From positions 5,765,427 through 5,829,426 of the forward strand of contig NW_024037064.1 of assembly GCF_015706575.1 (NCBI RefSeq): a stretch of 64,000 bases of DNA, read 5' to 3'. The position numbers and the translations under genes were made by a program. How positions within the stretch are numbered: the first letter of the stretch is position 1; the number at the start of each line of letters is the position of its first letter. The stretch comes from Patiria miniata. Its lineage: Eukaryota; Echinodermata; Asteroidea; Valvatida; Asterinidae. Below, one piece after another: positions 11,430-22,607 of the stretch. The notes below the pieces were generated by a model. That model saw only the letters and a program-made list of their open reading frames with translations, had not been told where the DNA came from and ran no database searches.

Positions 11430-11711
11430 ACAGTCAGGCAGCTCTGACCCAACAACTACCAGATGATCAACAAAAAACTCAGTCGAGTAATGAACAGCCT
11501 TTCCGGCAGAAACCAATGCCACAACCACCGCTGCAACTACAGCCAAGTCCGGGTGAGACACAAACTAACCCTGGTCCAAGCACAGCTCCAACCCAACAAC
11601 TACCGGCTGATGGAGTGAGGGATGATCAACAAATGACTCAGTCCGGCAGCAGACAGCTTTCCCAGCAGGAACCAACACAACAACCACCACCGCAACTACA
11701 GCCAAGACCGG
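11430..11711 (+). CDS. Gln/Pro-rich linker exon (gene A), internally duplicated
   Basis: It is open from the acceptor gtaacag (phase 1) to the donor CCGG/gtgaga (phase 1). It encodes two copies of a ~42-residue unit: Q-L-P-x-D-x-Q-x-x-T-Q-S then QQEP-x-x-QPP-x-QLQP-x-PG. Each unit has its own phase-1 acceptor and donor. The 33 bases between the first donor (after 11552) and second acceptor (11586) are themselves in frame (ETQTNPGPST), too short for a normal intron and probably retained. Block B keeps the frame open (53000-53281) despite many substitutions, which supports coding. The role is likely a disordered spacer before the NACHT-proximal module. Confidence 0.55.
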
Positions 11712-12330
11712 GTGAGACACAAACATTTGTCTGTAAACCCTGCATGTTATGACTCCCCTGGCCCTGATATCGGTTCCCTGACAGCATCCTTCCCCTCCAT
11801 CCTTTGCATTGACGCTATTAGGCACAATATATAGCATAGCAGAGTACCTGAAACAAGGGGGACCACAGGTCGAAATAAAATACAGAAAAAAATATATTTA
11901 TTTCCTATTGAAAATACATTTTTTTTAAATCTATTTTTTTCCATTGTATTTCACCACCCCCCAAAATAGCGAAAAAATAGAATAGTAAAAAAATATCTTC
12001 TTAAAAAATTGAGGTAAAATAGAGGTAAAATAGGTTGCTATTTAAAAAAAAAAGAATGCTATTAAAAAAAAATTTCCCGTTCAATTCCGAGAACTCCCCT
12101 CGCGTTTGCGTATACGTTTATTCATTTGACTGGCAAGGCATAGAAGAGGAGAGCTGTCGGTATTGAATGGGACAATTGCATAAGTGTCCAAAGTTGCCGT
12201 GCTGAACATATTAAAGCGTAAGATTTGTTTACAATAAACAAGAGCTTCTGTTGAACTAAGTAATAAACCTCATGAAGATTTTGTACAGAAATGTTGTTTA
12301 CCGTATTAATTGATTTGTGTCTGTTTGCAG

Positions 12331-12585
12331 GTATCAGTGACGTTGATCTAGGCAAGATCTCTAAGAGGCTTGGCTCTGAATGGCGGCAGCTGGCTACACA
12401 TCTCGGTTTAAGCGCTGCAGAGATCAAGCACATCATGATGGATGACCCAGGCCAGACAGAGAACCTGATCTTCAACATGCTGGTCAAATGGAGGCGCCAA
12501 CAATCCACGAGCCCGGATCAGAGGAACGTGTTATGCACAGCTCTGATAGAGATCGGCAGAAGGGACATAGCTGAAGACCTGATAG
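12331..12585 (+). CDS. Death domain exon 3, NACHT-proximal (gene A)
   Basis: The acceptor tgtctgtttgcag and donor ATAG/gtaggt are identical to those of death domain exons 1 and 2, phase 1 on both sides. The 85-residue domain reads KISKRLGSEWRQLATHLG, AAEIKHIMMDDPGQTENL and FNMLVKWRRQQSTSPDQ, and ends DIAEDLIG. It is the last exon before NACHT-LRR in gene A, placing a death domain directly on the oligomerising ATPase, as CARD or PYD sits in vertebrate NLRs. The whole exon with flanks is absent from the matching position of block B, so it was inserted into A (or lost from B) after duplication. Confidence 0.82.
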
Positions 12586-12952
12586 GTAGGTATCAGAATG
12601 AACCACATCAATTGTTATTTTCATGACATTTGTAGCCTTGGTAGGTATGATTGAATGATGGATTAAACCCTTTTTTCTAGCCGTTAAAATAGCTAGGGGT
12701 GGGGTATAACATGAATAGCTGCTTGTTTAAGGCTCACAACTCCTTAAGTATATAAATGTCTGGGTGTGTTCAGCATTCAAACTGTGGACGAAAAATACCA
12801 GAGAACAATATCACCTACAATTCCTAGCATACGTCTGCGATTGGGGTCATGTACAAAACATATGGGAGTCTTCCTAAGTCAAAGTACAAACAAAAGAGGG
12901 ACAATAGGACGTCCACGATTGATGGTGTGAACGCGTTTGTGTGTGCGCGTTT

Positions 12953-13545
12953 GTTTATGGTGTAAATCGAGGACACACAAGTGCAACATCATCGATGAAT
13001 CGAGGACAGAAACCGAATCAAGGACTCCTCGGTTGGAAAACGTGTACAAAACCTGTTGCGAAAAAGTAAGTGTACAAACAAAGGAAAAGGGAAGAGGAAC
13101 AAAAGAAAATCCTTGATTTACACAATAGAAATACTTTACTTAGGAACTTGAAATTTGGTTTCTGGATTTTTCTGGATAGTCTTAGCAAGCCTATTGCTTT
13201 TCGGGCCGACAGGTCAAAGGTCAAGGTCACTATATTGTTAAAACAAGAAATCCTGTCAACATGTTAACTTGAGAAACACTTTACTTAGGAACTTGAAATT
13301 TGGTGTGTGGGTTGTTTTTGGTAGTCTTCAGAAGTCTATTGCTTTTGGGACTGACGGATCAAAGGTCAAGGTCACTTTTGCTAAAACAATAGAAATCTTG
13401 TCAACGCGATAACTTGAGAAATACTTTACTTAGGAACTTGAAATTTGGTTTCTGGATTTTTCTGGATAGTCTTAGCAAGCCTATTGCTTTTCGGGCCGAC
13501 AGGTCAAAGGTCAAGGTCACTTTTGATAAAACAATAGAAATCTTC
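12953..13545 (+). repeat. MITE fragment plus ~145-base tandem repeats, array 2
   Basis: 12953-13125 repeats the short TIR element of 10659. It is followed by three tandem units with AGGTCAAAGGTCAAGGTCA perfect at 13211-13229 and 13501-13519 and imperfect near 13356. This array is a second local copy in block A; block B has one. Confidence 0.8.
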
Positions 13546-13797
13546 CATTTTGGTTAGGGACACTGACATTATAAAAACTGCCAGCATGCCAAGGGGATGG
13601 GGTAAGAAAGGTCAGGTCTCATGTCCTCGTGCAGCCACCAATACGTCCACGAATGAACAAGTGTTTGGTTCAGTGGGTGTTTGACAGAGAAATTTCTCCT
13701 GACAATAACGGAATAAAAACAGCACATAGTATTGTCCAAAAGTTTCGCCCTTTTTGTTGGAATTTACTGCCAACTACAGTTTGTCCTTTCATGATGC

Positions 13798-13848
13798 AGT
13801 TTATGGTGTGATCAGTTTATGGTGTGACCAGTTTATGGTGTGATCAAA
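13798..13848 (+). repeat. Three 17-base tandem units
   Basis: AGTTTATGGTGTGATC occurs three times in a row with a single change. The homologous intron in block B and in the ghost copy holds only one unit, so this is a local expansion. Confidence 0.75.
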
Positions 13849-14230
13849 ATTTTCTCGTTGACTTCATTAAAGTTGTGTATATTGAAGACTCTCAGGGACG
13901 GCTATAACATCAACCTCAGATAACTATTTGGTTTATCAATATTGTTATCGTCGGGCGCCTCATTTAAAAAAATATATATAGAGATACGTAAATTTCAGTA
14001 CTTGCCAAAATTTGCAAGTGTACATTTTACTGCAATTAAAGGGAAACTAAAACTAATTAAATGCTTATGTGGATAAAGGTAAAATAAATAACCTGAATGC
14101 AGAAAAAACAATAGGTGGTGCGAGGACTTGGAAAATCAACCAGCAGATTGTTCACGTTGTTGAATTTAGCTGATGAATCGTGTTTATCTGTCCTCAAAAT
14201 TACTCATTATAATTGTATGATTTCCTTTAG

Positions 14231-16509
14231 AAATCACCGGACTCCAGGGGCCGGTTACCTTTGAGGATTTGCAACAGGAAATTATTGACAACTACAAGCA
14301 AACTGCAACGACTATTCCTGCACACCCTACACTGCAAACACGTCAAGTCGGTATTGAGGAATTCTTTGTTCCTCTACGTCTTATAAAGAACATTCCAGGC
14401 AAAACAAAATCAGGGAGGTCGGTGAGATTACCAGAAGGAAATTTAATCTTGGACGAAGCACTATATGACATTCTCAATTCCTTGGATGATTTGTTCAATC
14501 AGGAAAAAGTTAAGGAAATCAAGATTCTTCTTTTTGGTGGGGCCGGGATGGGTAAATCAACCCTGTTAGTGAAGGTTGCAAACTTCTCCATCACACTTAG
14601 ATCAAAAGCCCTTCTTGGTAGATTCGATCTTGTGCTTTGGATAAAGCTGAGGCAAATGCAGCAATCTAGTTGTGTTTTGGATGCCATATTTGACCAAATT
14701 CTAGCTCAAGACACCAAACTGACAAAACCCATAGTGAAAAGGTTCATTGCTGATCATGAATCACGCACTGCTTTTCTGTTGGACGGAGTGGATGAAATTC
14801 CGTCTCATGTTTTGCAATCTAAGGAGGGCGTGTACAGGGTTCAGGATATCTTACACAACAGAGTCCTTACTAAAAGTTTTGTGCTGGTCACAACCCGACC
14901 ACACATGGTCGAATCAGTACTCAGGTGTAACCCAAAATTTGCCCAGGTGGAGACATGTGGCTTCAATCCACAAGACAGAGATCAGTACATCAGATTAAAC
15001 TTTCCTGATGATGATGACGACATGGGAGAGGCATTGGTTTCATATCTGAAATTCAATCAACAGCTATGGGAAATGTCCAAAGTTCCAATCGTTTCCCAGA
15101 TGTTGTGCCTTGTTTGGAAGAATCAAAAGTCATTGCCTGAGAGAATGACTGAGCTGTTTGCAAAGTTTGCAGTGGTTCTTTTCAAGCGCCACAATGAATA
15201 TATGAGTGATGAACAGGTGATGTCCACCATGATGTCCATCATTGATGACTTGGGGCGTGTTGCATTGCAAGGGTTACTAGACACCAGAGGGGAAAGACTC
15301 ATGTTTGATCAAACTGAATTTCAGAATTGTCAGTCTTCCTTAGCTGAGGGTTGTCGTGTGGGTTTCGTTCAACGTGAAACGTTCACGTGTGGTCTGGATG
15401 TAAAGGTGTTGGTCACTTTTCCCCACAAGACCATCCAAGAATACTTTGCAGCATGTCACCTGGTGAAATTGCTCGAAGATGACAAAAACAAATTCCGTGA
15501 TCAGTTGAAGCAGATTGGAGAACACAATGTTCATGCGATGGGATATCTGCTGAGATTTTGTTGCGGTAGATCAGGACAGGCTGCTGGTCTCATATTGGAT
15601 CACATAAAAAATGTGCAATCAGAGAGGCTAGATTTCGAGAAGAAACCGCAGATATTGGCTAGGTGGTTGTTGTTGGAGTCTCGTTCAGGAGAGTTGGCTG
15701 CCAAACTTGTCAGACCAACTGCTGTACACTGCAACAGTTACGAAGACCTGAAATCACTGAACTACTACTTACAACATGTCACTCCGCCACTTAAACGTAC
15801 ATATTTTTACATGGACGTAAGACAGCAGGAGCTTACCTTTCTCAAGGGAATTCTTCTGAGTGACAGCATAGAGTCAGCTTATCAGGTAGTTGTTAACTAC
15901 CACTTGTCTGAGCAGCAGCAGGGGGGGAAGGAGCTTAGCCTCCTTGAGCAAACACTTGGTGTGGTGGATGAACAGCACCGTGCTCAATTAGATGTCACCA
16001 TTAACATCGTGCGGGAGTCATGGATGGACCTGGAGACTGTCTCACACAGCTTTTCCCGCATACGCGAACAAACAGGCAAGCTTGGTTTGTGTATGTCCCA
16101 ACGATCACCAGGTGAGGCTGTTGGTCTATTGAATGCACTGGAAGGATGCAGGTTGAGTTCGCTCACACTGTTGGACACTGACCTGCATGCACGGTTGCGA
16201 AATGTTAGGCACATCCCGTCATCCCTGGTTAGCTTGAACCTATCTGGATGCGGGTTGGTCGATGATGACGTGGAGGACCTGAAGAAGATCCTCCCTGCTG
16301 GACATGATTTACAGTTACGCATACTCGTTCTTGATAACAATGCATTCAGTTCGAATGCAGTGAGCGCTCTCACCAAGCATCTCCAACATCTCCCTAGTAT
16401 GGGGTTGTTGCCATCGGCTGATGAAAGGGGGGGTCTAAGACGAAGCAGGGGTCTGACAAAGTCAGAGGGACTGCTGCTGTCGTGGGGGGTCGCCCTTTCA
16501 GATGTGTAG
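14231..16509 (+). CDS. NACHT-LRR exon (gene A), shortened C-terminus
   Basis: A single large terminal exon, acceptor tttcctttag in phase 1, starts EITGLQGPVTFEDLQ. NACHT motifs are intact: Walker A GGAGMGKST, Walker B AFLLDGVDEIP, sensor VLVTTRPH and the winged-helix signature FPHKTIQEYFAA. NACHT binds ATP and drives ring-like oligomerisation; the LRRs sense or inhibit. At the C-terminus two to three ribonuclease-inhibitor-like LRRs are seen (LVSLNLSGCGLVDDDV, LRILVLDNNAFSSNAV). After ...HLPSMGLL homology to gene B stops and a ~32-residue unrelated tail (start PSADERGG) runs to TAG at 16507-16509, because of an insertion. The ATPase looks functional; the LRR domain is cut by at least one repeat. 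Confidence 0.88.
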
Positions 16510-17082
16510 GTCCAAGCAAGGCGGTGAGGGCAACAAGAAACAAAGCCAGACAACTTCTCTGTGTTCACATGACTTTATTGCCGACTGCTGGGCCCGAAGG
16601 CCACCTGTAAAAATTGGGCAGGCACTATCGTGCAGCCTGCGTGGTCTGAGGGGTATCAAATAAAACGTACAGTTCATTTCCAGTGAAAAATTTAAGTAAT
16701 TAATCAGAGCCTTGGTCTTTGACAACTGGAATTTTAACATAGCGAAGGTAGAAAATAAAAGGTATTTTAACAATATGAAACCTTAGACGACGTGCCCTAC
16801 TTTAGTAATACCACAAACTACATTCACAAAATTAAAATCAGCTGAAGTTCGTTTGTTGTGTGTGACCTCCAGGGAGGTGTTGTGATTGGTCACTTCAGCA
16901 GAAACGGCGGTAAAGTCAAGTGAATACATTTTGTAAACATTTTGTAAAATCACGGATAAAGATAACAACGTAACATTAAATTAGCAATAACATTGATAAT
17001 GGATAATTATAAAATGCACATATTACTACACAAACAATAATTAGAGTATGTGGGGCATCCCTACACTAAGTTAAGTGTGACA
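16412..17082. mobile_element. ~670-base insertion in the LRR end of gene A
   Basis: Block B runs straight from the last LRR codons (59402) into ATCGGCCTCGATGCTGAG, whereas block A has about 670 extra bases between these points. I see no clear terminal repeats (a weak TAGT-x-T-x-GGG resemblance only) and no transposase. It supplies a new stop codon and an AATAAA. The borders are accurate to a few bases. Confidence 0.65.
16659..16664 (+). terminator. Candidate poly(A) signal AATAAA for gene A
   Basis: AATAAA lies about 150 bases after the gene A stop, inside the insertion. Its use is inferred from position only. Confidence 0.35.
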
Positions 17083-17300
17083 ACACTTCATAGAATCGGC
17101 CTCGATGCTGAGTTCGTCCTTCAAGTTATCAGTCAAAACTTGAATCAGGAAAATTTTGGATTCTGTGGTGCGATCTCAGGCAAAATCTGACCACTTTAAC
17201 AAATTTTTTTGAGCAAAAGATCATCATTTAAACATCGAGTTTTGAGTCATTGAATCAGCTATCATTAGAACTCTAAAACCAAACTGTAGTAGCTAGGCTA
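17083..17300 (+). pseudogene. Stranded 3' end of the gene A LRR, then element fragment
   Basis: 17090-17135 matches the last LRR codons of gene B (ATCGGCCTCGATGCTGAG...CAAGTT-TCAGTCAA) but lies beyond the new stop and is out of use. From about 17145 it continues into a fragment resembling the 20453 element (TGTGGTGC-ATCT-AGGC-AA). This shows the ancestral gene A had the longer C-terminus. Confidence 0.65.
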
Positions 17301-20300
17301 AAAGATTTATTCGGGGACGAAAAAAGTGGGTGGGACAAACGATATGCTACCCCCACTTTAAAAAATGTCCAATGTTTAGGGATATGTCCCCCCCCCCCCC
17401 GATTGACGCCCATGCCGAAGGCTTGTCCGCCGTGTGTCCTGCATGCTATAGAGAGGTCTGGGTGCATTCTCAACATATTTAAGAACATAGGTTTCGCGCC
17501 GCACGCTGTCTTGTCGCAGTTCTTGATCCAGTTGCTTTTTAATTTTAGTAAAACTAAAAGTATGACAGATGCCCCAATAATAATCTCCCAATAATAATTG
17601 TAGTCTTGTGTGCAACTAATCCTAGCAGGCTACGGTCATGACGTGAACTGTCATATTAATTGTGTCTCTCCCTCCACTTTCTTCTCTTTTTTTGGTCTTT
17701 CTTCTTCTTTACATCTTGCTTTTATTTTTTGTAAAATGTCTTTACAATTCTTGGATAACATGTTTTTTGGGGTTTTTTTAACAGCAGGGGGGCCATAGGC
17801 CCCCCTCCCCTTCCGCCTCCCCCCCCCCCCCGGCCACGCCTATGGCTACACTTTGATTCCAGTTTTGAGTTCATCGAGACTATCGTATGATTCACGTCAT
17901 ATATTTGCATTGATTCATTCTGATAGTACCAAAGCACAACAATCTACTCAAAGCAGTTGTTTCTAACTGTTGTACACATCACATGGCGTCACATCCACAC
18001 ATCCTATCTGTATCTTGGGTGACCTCTGAGTACTGTTTCTTGCCAATATCCCCTCTTTCAGGGCACCAATATACAAGATTATAACACTAGAAACTAATCG
18101 CCAATTAAACGGGAGAATCCACCTCTCCTTTCCATATCTACTTTTGAGGAAATATCTTGTATCGCATCATCTTAGGTAAAAATTGTGTGAGATGTCTTCA
18201 ACTGTTGTGACAAAGGCCTCCTCCTACCCTGTTATCCGATCAATGTAGTAATATGGCATTCCAACAAACTAATGTGACCACATGCAAATGGCTGCACGAC
18301 ACCCTTCCATAGACCAGTGCTGTGCAAAACTTAGTAATTTACAGAACAATACTCCAAACCTCGGGTACTTTTGAATTGTTTTGCGTTTATAGAAGCACTA
18401 CATAAACATTTATACCCCAAAATGAGACGCATATTTGCTGGAATAGCATTTGCCTCAGCTTTGTACATATTAGAAAAATCCTCACAAGTTCACGTGCCTC
18501 CAAAAAGACGTTTCTTTTGAGTGTTTGTGCTTTATTCTTTATCAAATCATATCTGTGAATTAACATAATTTATGCAAAAATGGCAAAAATTATGATTCCA
18601 GTTTGCTACCTTTTTGTATAGATCTTTAACCTTGACTGTTTATGTAATATACCTTTTAAAGTGGTGCAGTTGTGTATGGACAGTATAACATGGATTTTGT
18701 TTACTATTCAACTATAGGCCTATGTCCATATTGAGAGTTACTAAACCAGTGTTCATACTGTCAAACAATTCATGTATAATATATACATGTAGAATATTGC
18801 ATTTATTGCCAAATGATGCATTTTTGTCAGAGGACAGTCATGTTTGCTCATTCAGGACCAATCGTTGCAATTGTTGTATACGCGCAAATGTTTCTGTGTT
18901 TCTGATTATGTTGAAATAGGTGCAAGTGGACAATTTGCTTGTTTTTATCAATGCAAGCCTCTTCAAAGTATTGATTGACACTAGATTTGTTTGTTCCAAG
19001 TATGATCAATATTCTGTACAAAAACTGACATTTTTGTTTCTAACAGTTTTGATATTTTGTAGTTGCCCAGGTGATAACAGTCGTTTATAACATGCCCAAA
19101 TGCAACCATTCAATTTGGTAAAAGCAGTTCTGCAGGTGAGAAAAAGTATACTTCGAATCAATGTTTTGATTTATTCACATTGGAAATGTAAACTGAATGT
19201 AAATAATGTTTAACTGTTGTTGCTGGCATGACACATGAAAGAAGATTTCGATTAAAATGGGATTTACACGCTGTAACTGCAAAGCCGAACTGATTGCAAT
19301 TTTAAATGATGGGGATTTTGTACTCATTGATTGACACATTTCAAGGGATATGGGATGGGATCATTTGCATTTATCCCAAAAGTAACTTACCGAATTGTAA
19401 TCAAAAAGCTCACTTGGTCAAGTCTCCAAGTCAAGATAATCTGCTGATAGTTTGGATTCCGTTTCACGTTTGCTGAAATTGAGCGAAATAAAACTTTCAC
19501 TCTTTATATAGAACATTGTCATAGTTCCTGACACTTCTCCAACCAGTGACTGTGCTCCCGTTACACAGAAAAACTGGTTATTGAAATGTCCTCAGTTTAA
19601 TACTGTGCTTTTGTTTTTCCCAAACGTTATTTCGTTATTATCAAATAGACATTGAAAGTTGACCTGGATCTTTTCGTGCAACTTAAGTTACATGTTGTGA
19701 TAAAAATAAACCACAAAGGAGAACTGTCTCGGTGCATTATAATACATGTGTAACTTGAAAGTTGAACAAAGACATTGACTGGAGCTGGTTTGACCTGGTG
19801 ACCTCTGGATTCCTGTTCCGATACGGTGATCTGGAATGGTAATCCTGCTACAGTCAATTTCCTTGTTTAAATTGTAAATAAAAATTAAAAATCTGATATT
19901 TGCACCGTTTGGCGGAAGTAAATTGATTTGGCTTTGATATGGTTAACTGTGAAAGAATTTTTTGTTGAAATGTGTATGTTATTTGTATTATTTGTTATTG
20001 GTGCCGAAACATTTCTGATCTCTTCTTTTCCTTTGTACCAGAAATTTGGGGAAAAGTTTAAGACGTCAGGGATTATTTTTGACATTGTGTACTTTGTATG
20101 ATTATTATCGTGTAATAAATCATTCCATGCAATGACTTAAGTCAATCAAGGAGAAATCTTTGAGGTTAGATGATTGTTGTGTTATGCCTCCATTCGTCCC
20201 TCAGTGATGGACCAATCTCCCGCCTCTGAATTCTACAGCTGGGTCACCACTTGGGTTTTGTAATCAGGCATGCAGGCTTCATAATGAGGATATCAAAAGA

Positions 20301-20452
20301 AATTCCTTAGAAAATACATTTTATATCAACCCATCAATCACAAATTTACTTCATGCAATAAAAAAAATGATTAGACAGCTAAATCACTGATGGATCCAGA
20401 AGCATTTATTGTTGGGGATCAAGAAAGCTAGGATACGTCACGTACTACAGTC
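17301..20452. other. 3' flank of gene A, conserved in block B, no gene recognised
   Basis: 17840-20440 is collinear with 60095-62930. Open frames on the minus strand near 19627 and 62112 share about 70 residues, but a one-base length change in a T-run separates them downstream, arguing against coding. A G/C-rich patch (17786-17850) resembles a small MITE. Otherwise it is AT-rich non-coding sequence. Confidence 0.5.
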
Positions 20453-21698
20453 AGGCGCGGATCCAGGTTTTCTTTAGACGGGGGGCACACTTTTAGAGCA
20501 TTTTGCTCTGAGTAATAATGCGAGCGCGGAGCGCGGAGCGCGAAGCCCTAACGGCGTGGGGTCCGGGGCCCGCTTAAGGGCCCCGGGAAATTCTGGATTC
20601 TAGATGCTCTGTGGTGCAATCTGAGGCGAATTCTGGCCCCTTTCCCCCTGAATTATTTGAGCAAAAGTTAAGCTTATAAGGATTCAAAAAAAATATACTC
20701 TTGTTTTTTATACAAATGTTAAGCTACTGTGTACTTCAAATGTGCAAACCATGTATTTTCGTCTTCATAATTTCTTGCATTGTATTTAAAAACAAAAAGG
20801 AATTGTATTGACTCAGATTGTAAACTGTTGCAACGGGCGATGGGCTGGGACCAAGGACTAATGCAAACGCGGAGCAGTGTCTTACGGCGTGAGGTTCGGG
20901 GCGTGGGCCCAGTGAAGGGCCCCGGGAAATTTTTGATTCCAGAGATGCTCTGTGGTGCAATCCTGGCCCCATTTCAGCAAAATGTTGTGAAGATTGGAGG
21001 ATTTTTTTTTCATTATCGCTTCGGTTTGTGGTAACACCATGTGTTTTTTTGATTTTTTGTTCATTGGTTTAAAATTGTACTCTTGTATTTCTTAATACAA
21101 GCCTAGTTAAGTTTCTTCTTTTCTTCACTCGATAACCAGGTATTTTCGACTGCATAATAAATTCTTGCATGTTATTCGGAAAAGAAATTGGATAGGCTTA
21201 GTTTGTAAACTGTTTTAAAGATGCGTAGGGAGATCTGTCCCGAGGACTAATAATGCGGAGTGCGAATGTTTTTCGGCGTGGGGTCCGGGGCCCGCTTAAG
21301 GGCCCCGAGAAATTTTTGATAATTGGATGCTCTGTGGTGCAATCTGAGGCGATTCCTGGCCCCTCTTTCCCTGAGTTATTTGAGCAAAATTTTTAAAATT
21401 AAATAAGCATTTTTTTTCATTTGTTCAGGGTTACGTATGGAGTACGTACGGTGGGATCGCAATTTATTTCGAAGCTTCTCGAGTTCCCAGTACTGTGTCA
21501 TACGGCCAGTACACAATTTTTGCAGGCCGCTGATGTTTAATATCGGCGCCGGTATTTTTGATAGAAGGTTGCCCTCCTCCTTCCCTCCTTTTTCTCTCCT
21601 CCACCTCTTTTCCCCCCTGTTTTATTCATTTTAATTTTTTGTGGACTAAATTTGACGGGGGGCACGTGCCCCCGCGGCCCACCCCTGGATCCGCGCCT
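20453..21698. mobile_element. 1.25-kb TIR element with three internal ~370-base repeats
   Basis: The ends are AGGCGCGGATCCAGG and CCTGGATCCGCGCCT, a 15-base perfect inverted repeat. Inside, GGCGTGGGGTCCGGGGCCCG and following bases (to TGCTCTGTGGTGCAATC) recur near 20552, 20886 and 21277. There is no transposase. It is absent at the equivalent place in block B (near 62930). A related, rearranged and inverted copy lies at 53830-54640. Confidence 0.8.
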
Positions 21699-21843
21699 CA
21701 CAGGCCAGTTGTTGCCAATTCCTTATGTGGAGGGGCGGGGCTAGATCGCATTCTGGGAGGGGCGCAGTATTTACTTTCTTTTCTTTCTTTGTATTATAAA
21801 GTGCCAATGGGGAAAAACAGTCGTCTTCACATGTTCCCTGGTG

Positions 21844-21901
21844 GCAGTGGCGTAGCCACTGCCACCCCCCCCCCCCCGAAAAATTCCTGGCTACGCCAGT
21901 G
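21844..21901. mobile_element. Miniature hairpin element
   Basis: GTGGCGTAGCCA and TGGCTACGCCA flank a C-run. It sits exactly at the end of duplication block A and is lacking in block B. Confidence 0.55.
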
Positions 21902-22447
21902 CTTTATTAAATTACACCCCCACCGTTAATTGCATCTAATGTAAGATTTCTACGTCCAACTAGAGAGGGCGCCTGTCAACTGGTTGATTCGTAAACAGAA
22001 GTTTCGGATGAAACTCCTGAAGGCTGAAGCTCAGCAAAAAAGGAAACCTCTTGGGAAAGAACGTTTCAATCTGACGCCACATTTTCTTCGTATATCATCT
22101 CAATAAAGGTCAGTCATTGTAAAAATGTTAAAAAGGTATACATCTGGGCACAATTGCAGAATACCCCGCCACTCGATCTATCCACCTCGTAGCCCCATAA
22201 ATGTGGCCTATTTACTGGACTGCCTCCGTAAACATAGGCCACACATCCACACGTACAAAAAACGTGTCGACTTTGCCAAATTTTGATTTTCGCATTTAGG
22301 CTTAGTTTGTAGTTTATTTTTGCTTTAGAAGCATACTCACCCTCTTTATAGGCTAAACAGAAAGTGCTGCCTTTTTCAGATGTATATTTTTCGTTAGCCC
22401 GACTGCGTCTGGCCGTACAGTACTATCGCTAGCCCCATAATGTGGCC

Positions 22448-22527
22448 AGTCCGGTTCCCAGACCAAAAGATTCTGACTATTCCTAGGATCAGGAATAGTC
22501 AGAATCTTTTGGTCTGGGAACCGGACT
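22448..22527. repeat. Perfect 37-bp hairpin
   Basis: Arms 22448-22484 and 22491-22527 are exact reverse complements around the 6-base loop AGGATC. Size and loop resemble a small-RNA precursor or a tiny fold-back insertion. No other copy was noticed in the window. Confidence 0.85.
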
Positions 22528-22607
22528 ACCACTGGGCCTGCGGCGTGCATCCTGCACGCGTGATTGACAGGTGAACGATCTGCGCGAGGGCATTGTTCAG
22601 TTGGACC

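Larger units (their letters stand above)
553..16509 (+). other. Gene model A: TRADD-N/death-domain/TPR/NACHT-LRR gene
   Basis: Proposed exons are 553-960, 1059-1211, 1535-1771, 3214-3468, 7865-8064, 8230-8422, 11430-11711, 12331-12585 and 14231-16509. Every junction is phase 1 except the phase-0 junction inside the TPR module, so the chain stays in frame throughout. It would encode TRADD-N, acidic linker, two death domains, TTC12-like TPR, Gln/Pro linker, a third death domain, then NACHT and LRRs. The chain may be two genes: a ghost pre-NACHT intron at 4468-5457 suggests the first four exons once served another NLR whose NACHT exon was lost. The exons are well supported individually; their joining into one transcript is inference. 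The promoter was not identified. Confidence 0.5.
7525..21845 (+). repeat. Segmental duplication block A (paralogous to 48436-63115)
   Basis: Collinear homology with block B begins at AATATGTAAGGGAGCAGAC (7525 here, 48436 in B) and ends just before a small MITE at 21844. It covers TPR exons, 145-base repeats, the Gln/Pro exon, the NACHT-LRR exon and ~3 kb of 3' flank. Block A has its own insertions: a ~444-base TIR element, death domain exon 3, a ~670-base insertion in the LRR end, and a 1.25-kb element at 20453. Block B has its own: GAGTC satellite, RHIM-like exon, and an element at 53830-54640. Confidence 0.85.

Noticed and set aside
15984-16568. 194-residue minus-strand ORF under the NACHT-LRR exon
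   Set aside because: Shadow frame of the real exon; the paralogue in block B (58925-59386) is shorter and differs, while the plus frame is conserved with intact motifs.
19627-19857. Conserved minus-strand ORF shared with 62112-62375
   Set aside because: Similar because both lie in the duplication; a one-base length change in a T-run gives different ends and there are no splice signals or known fold.
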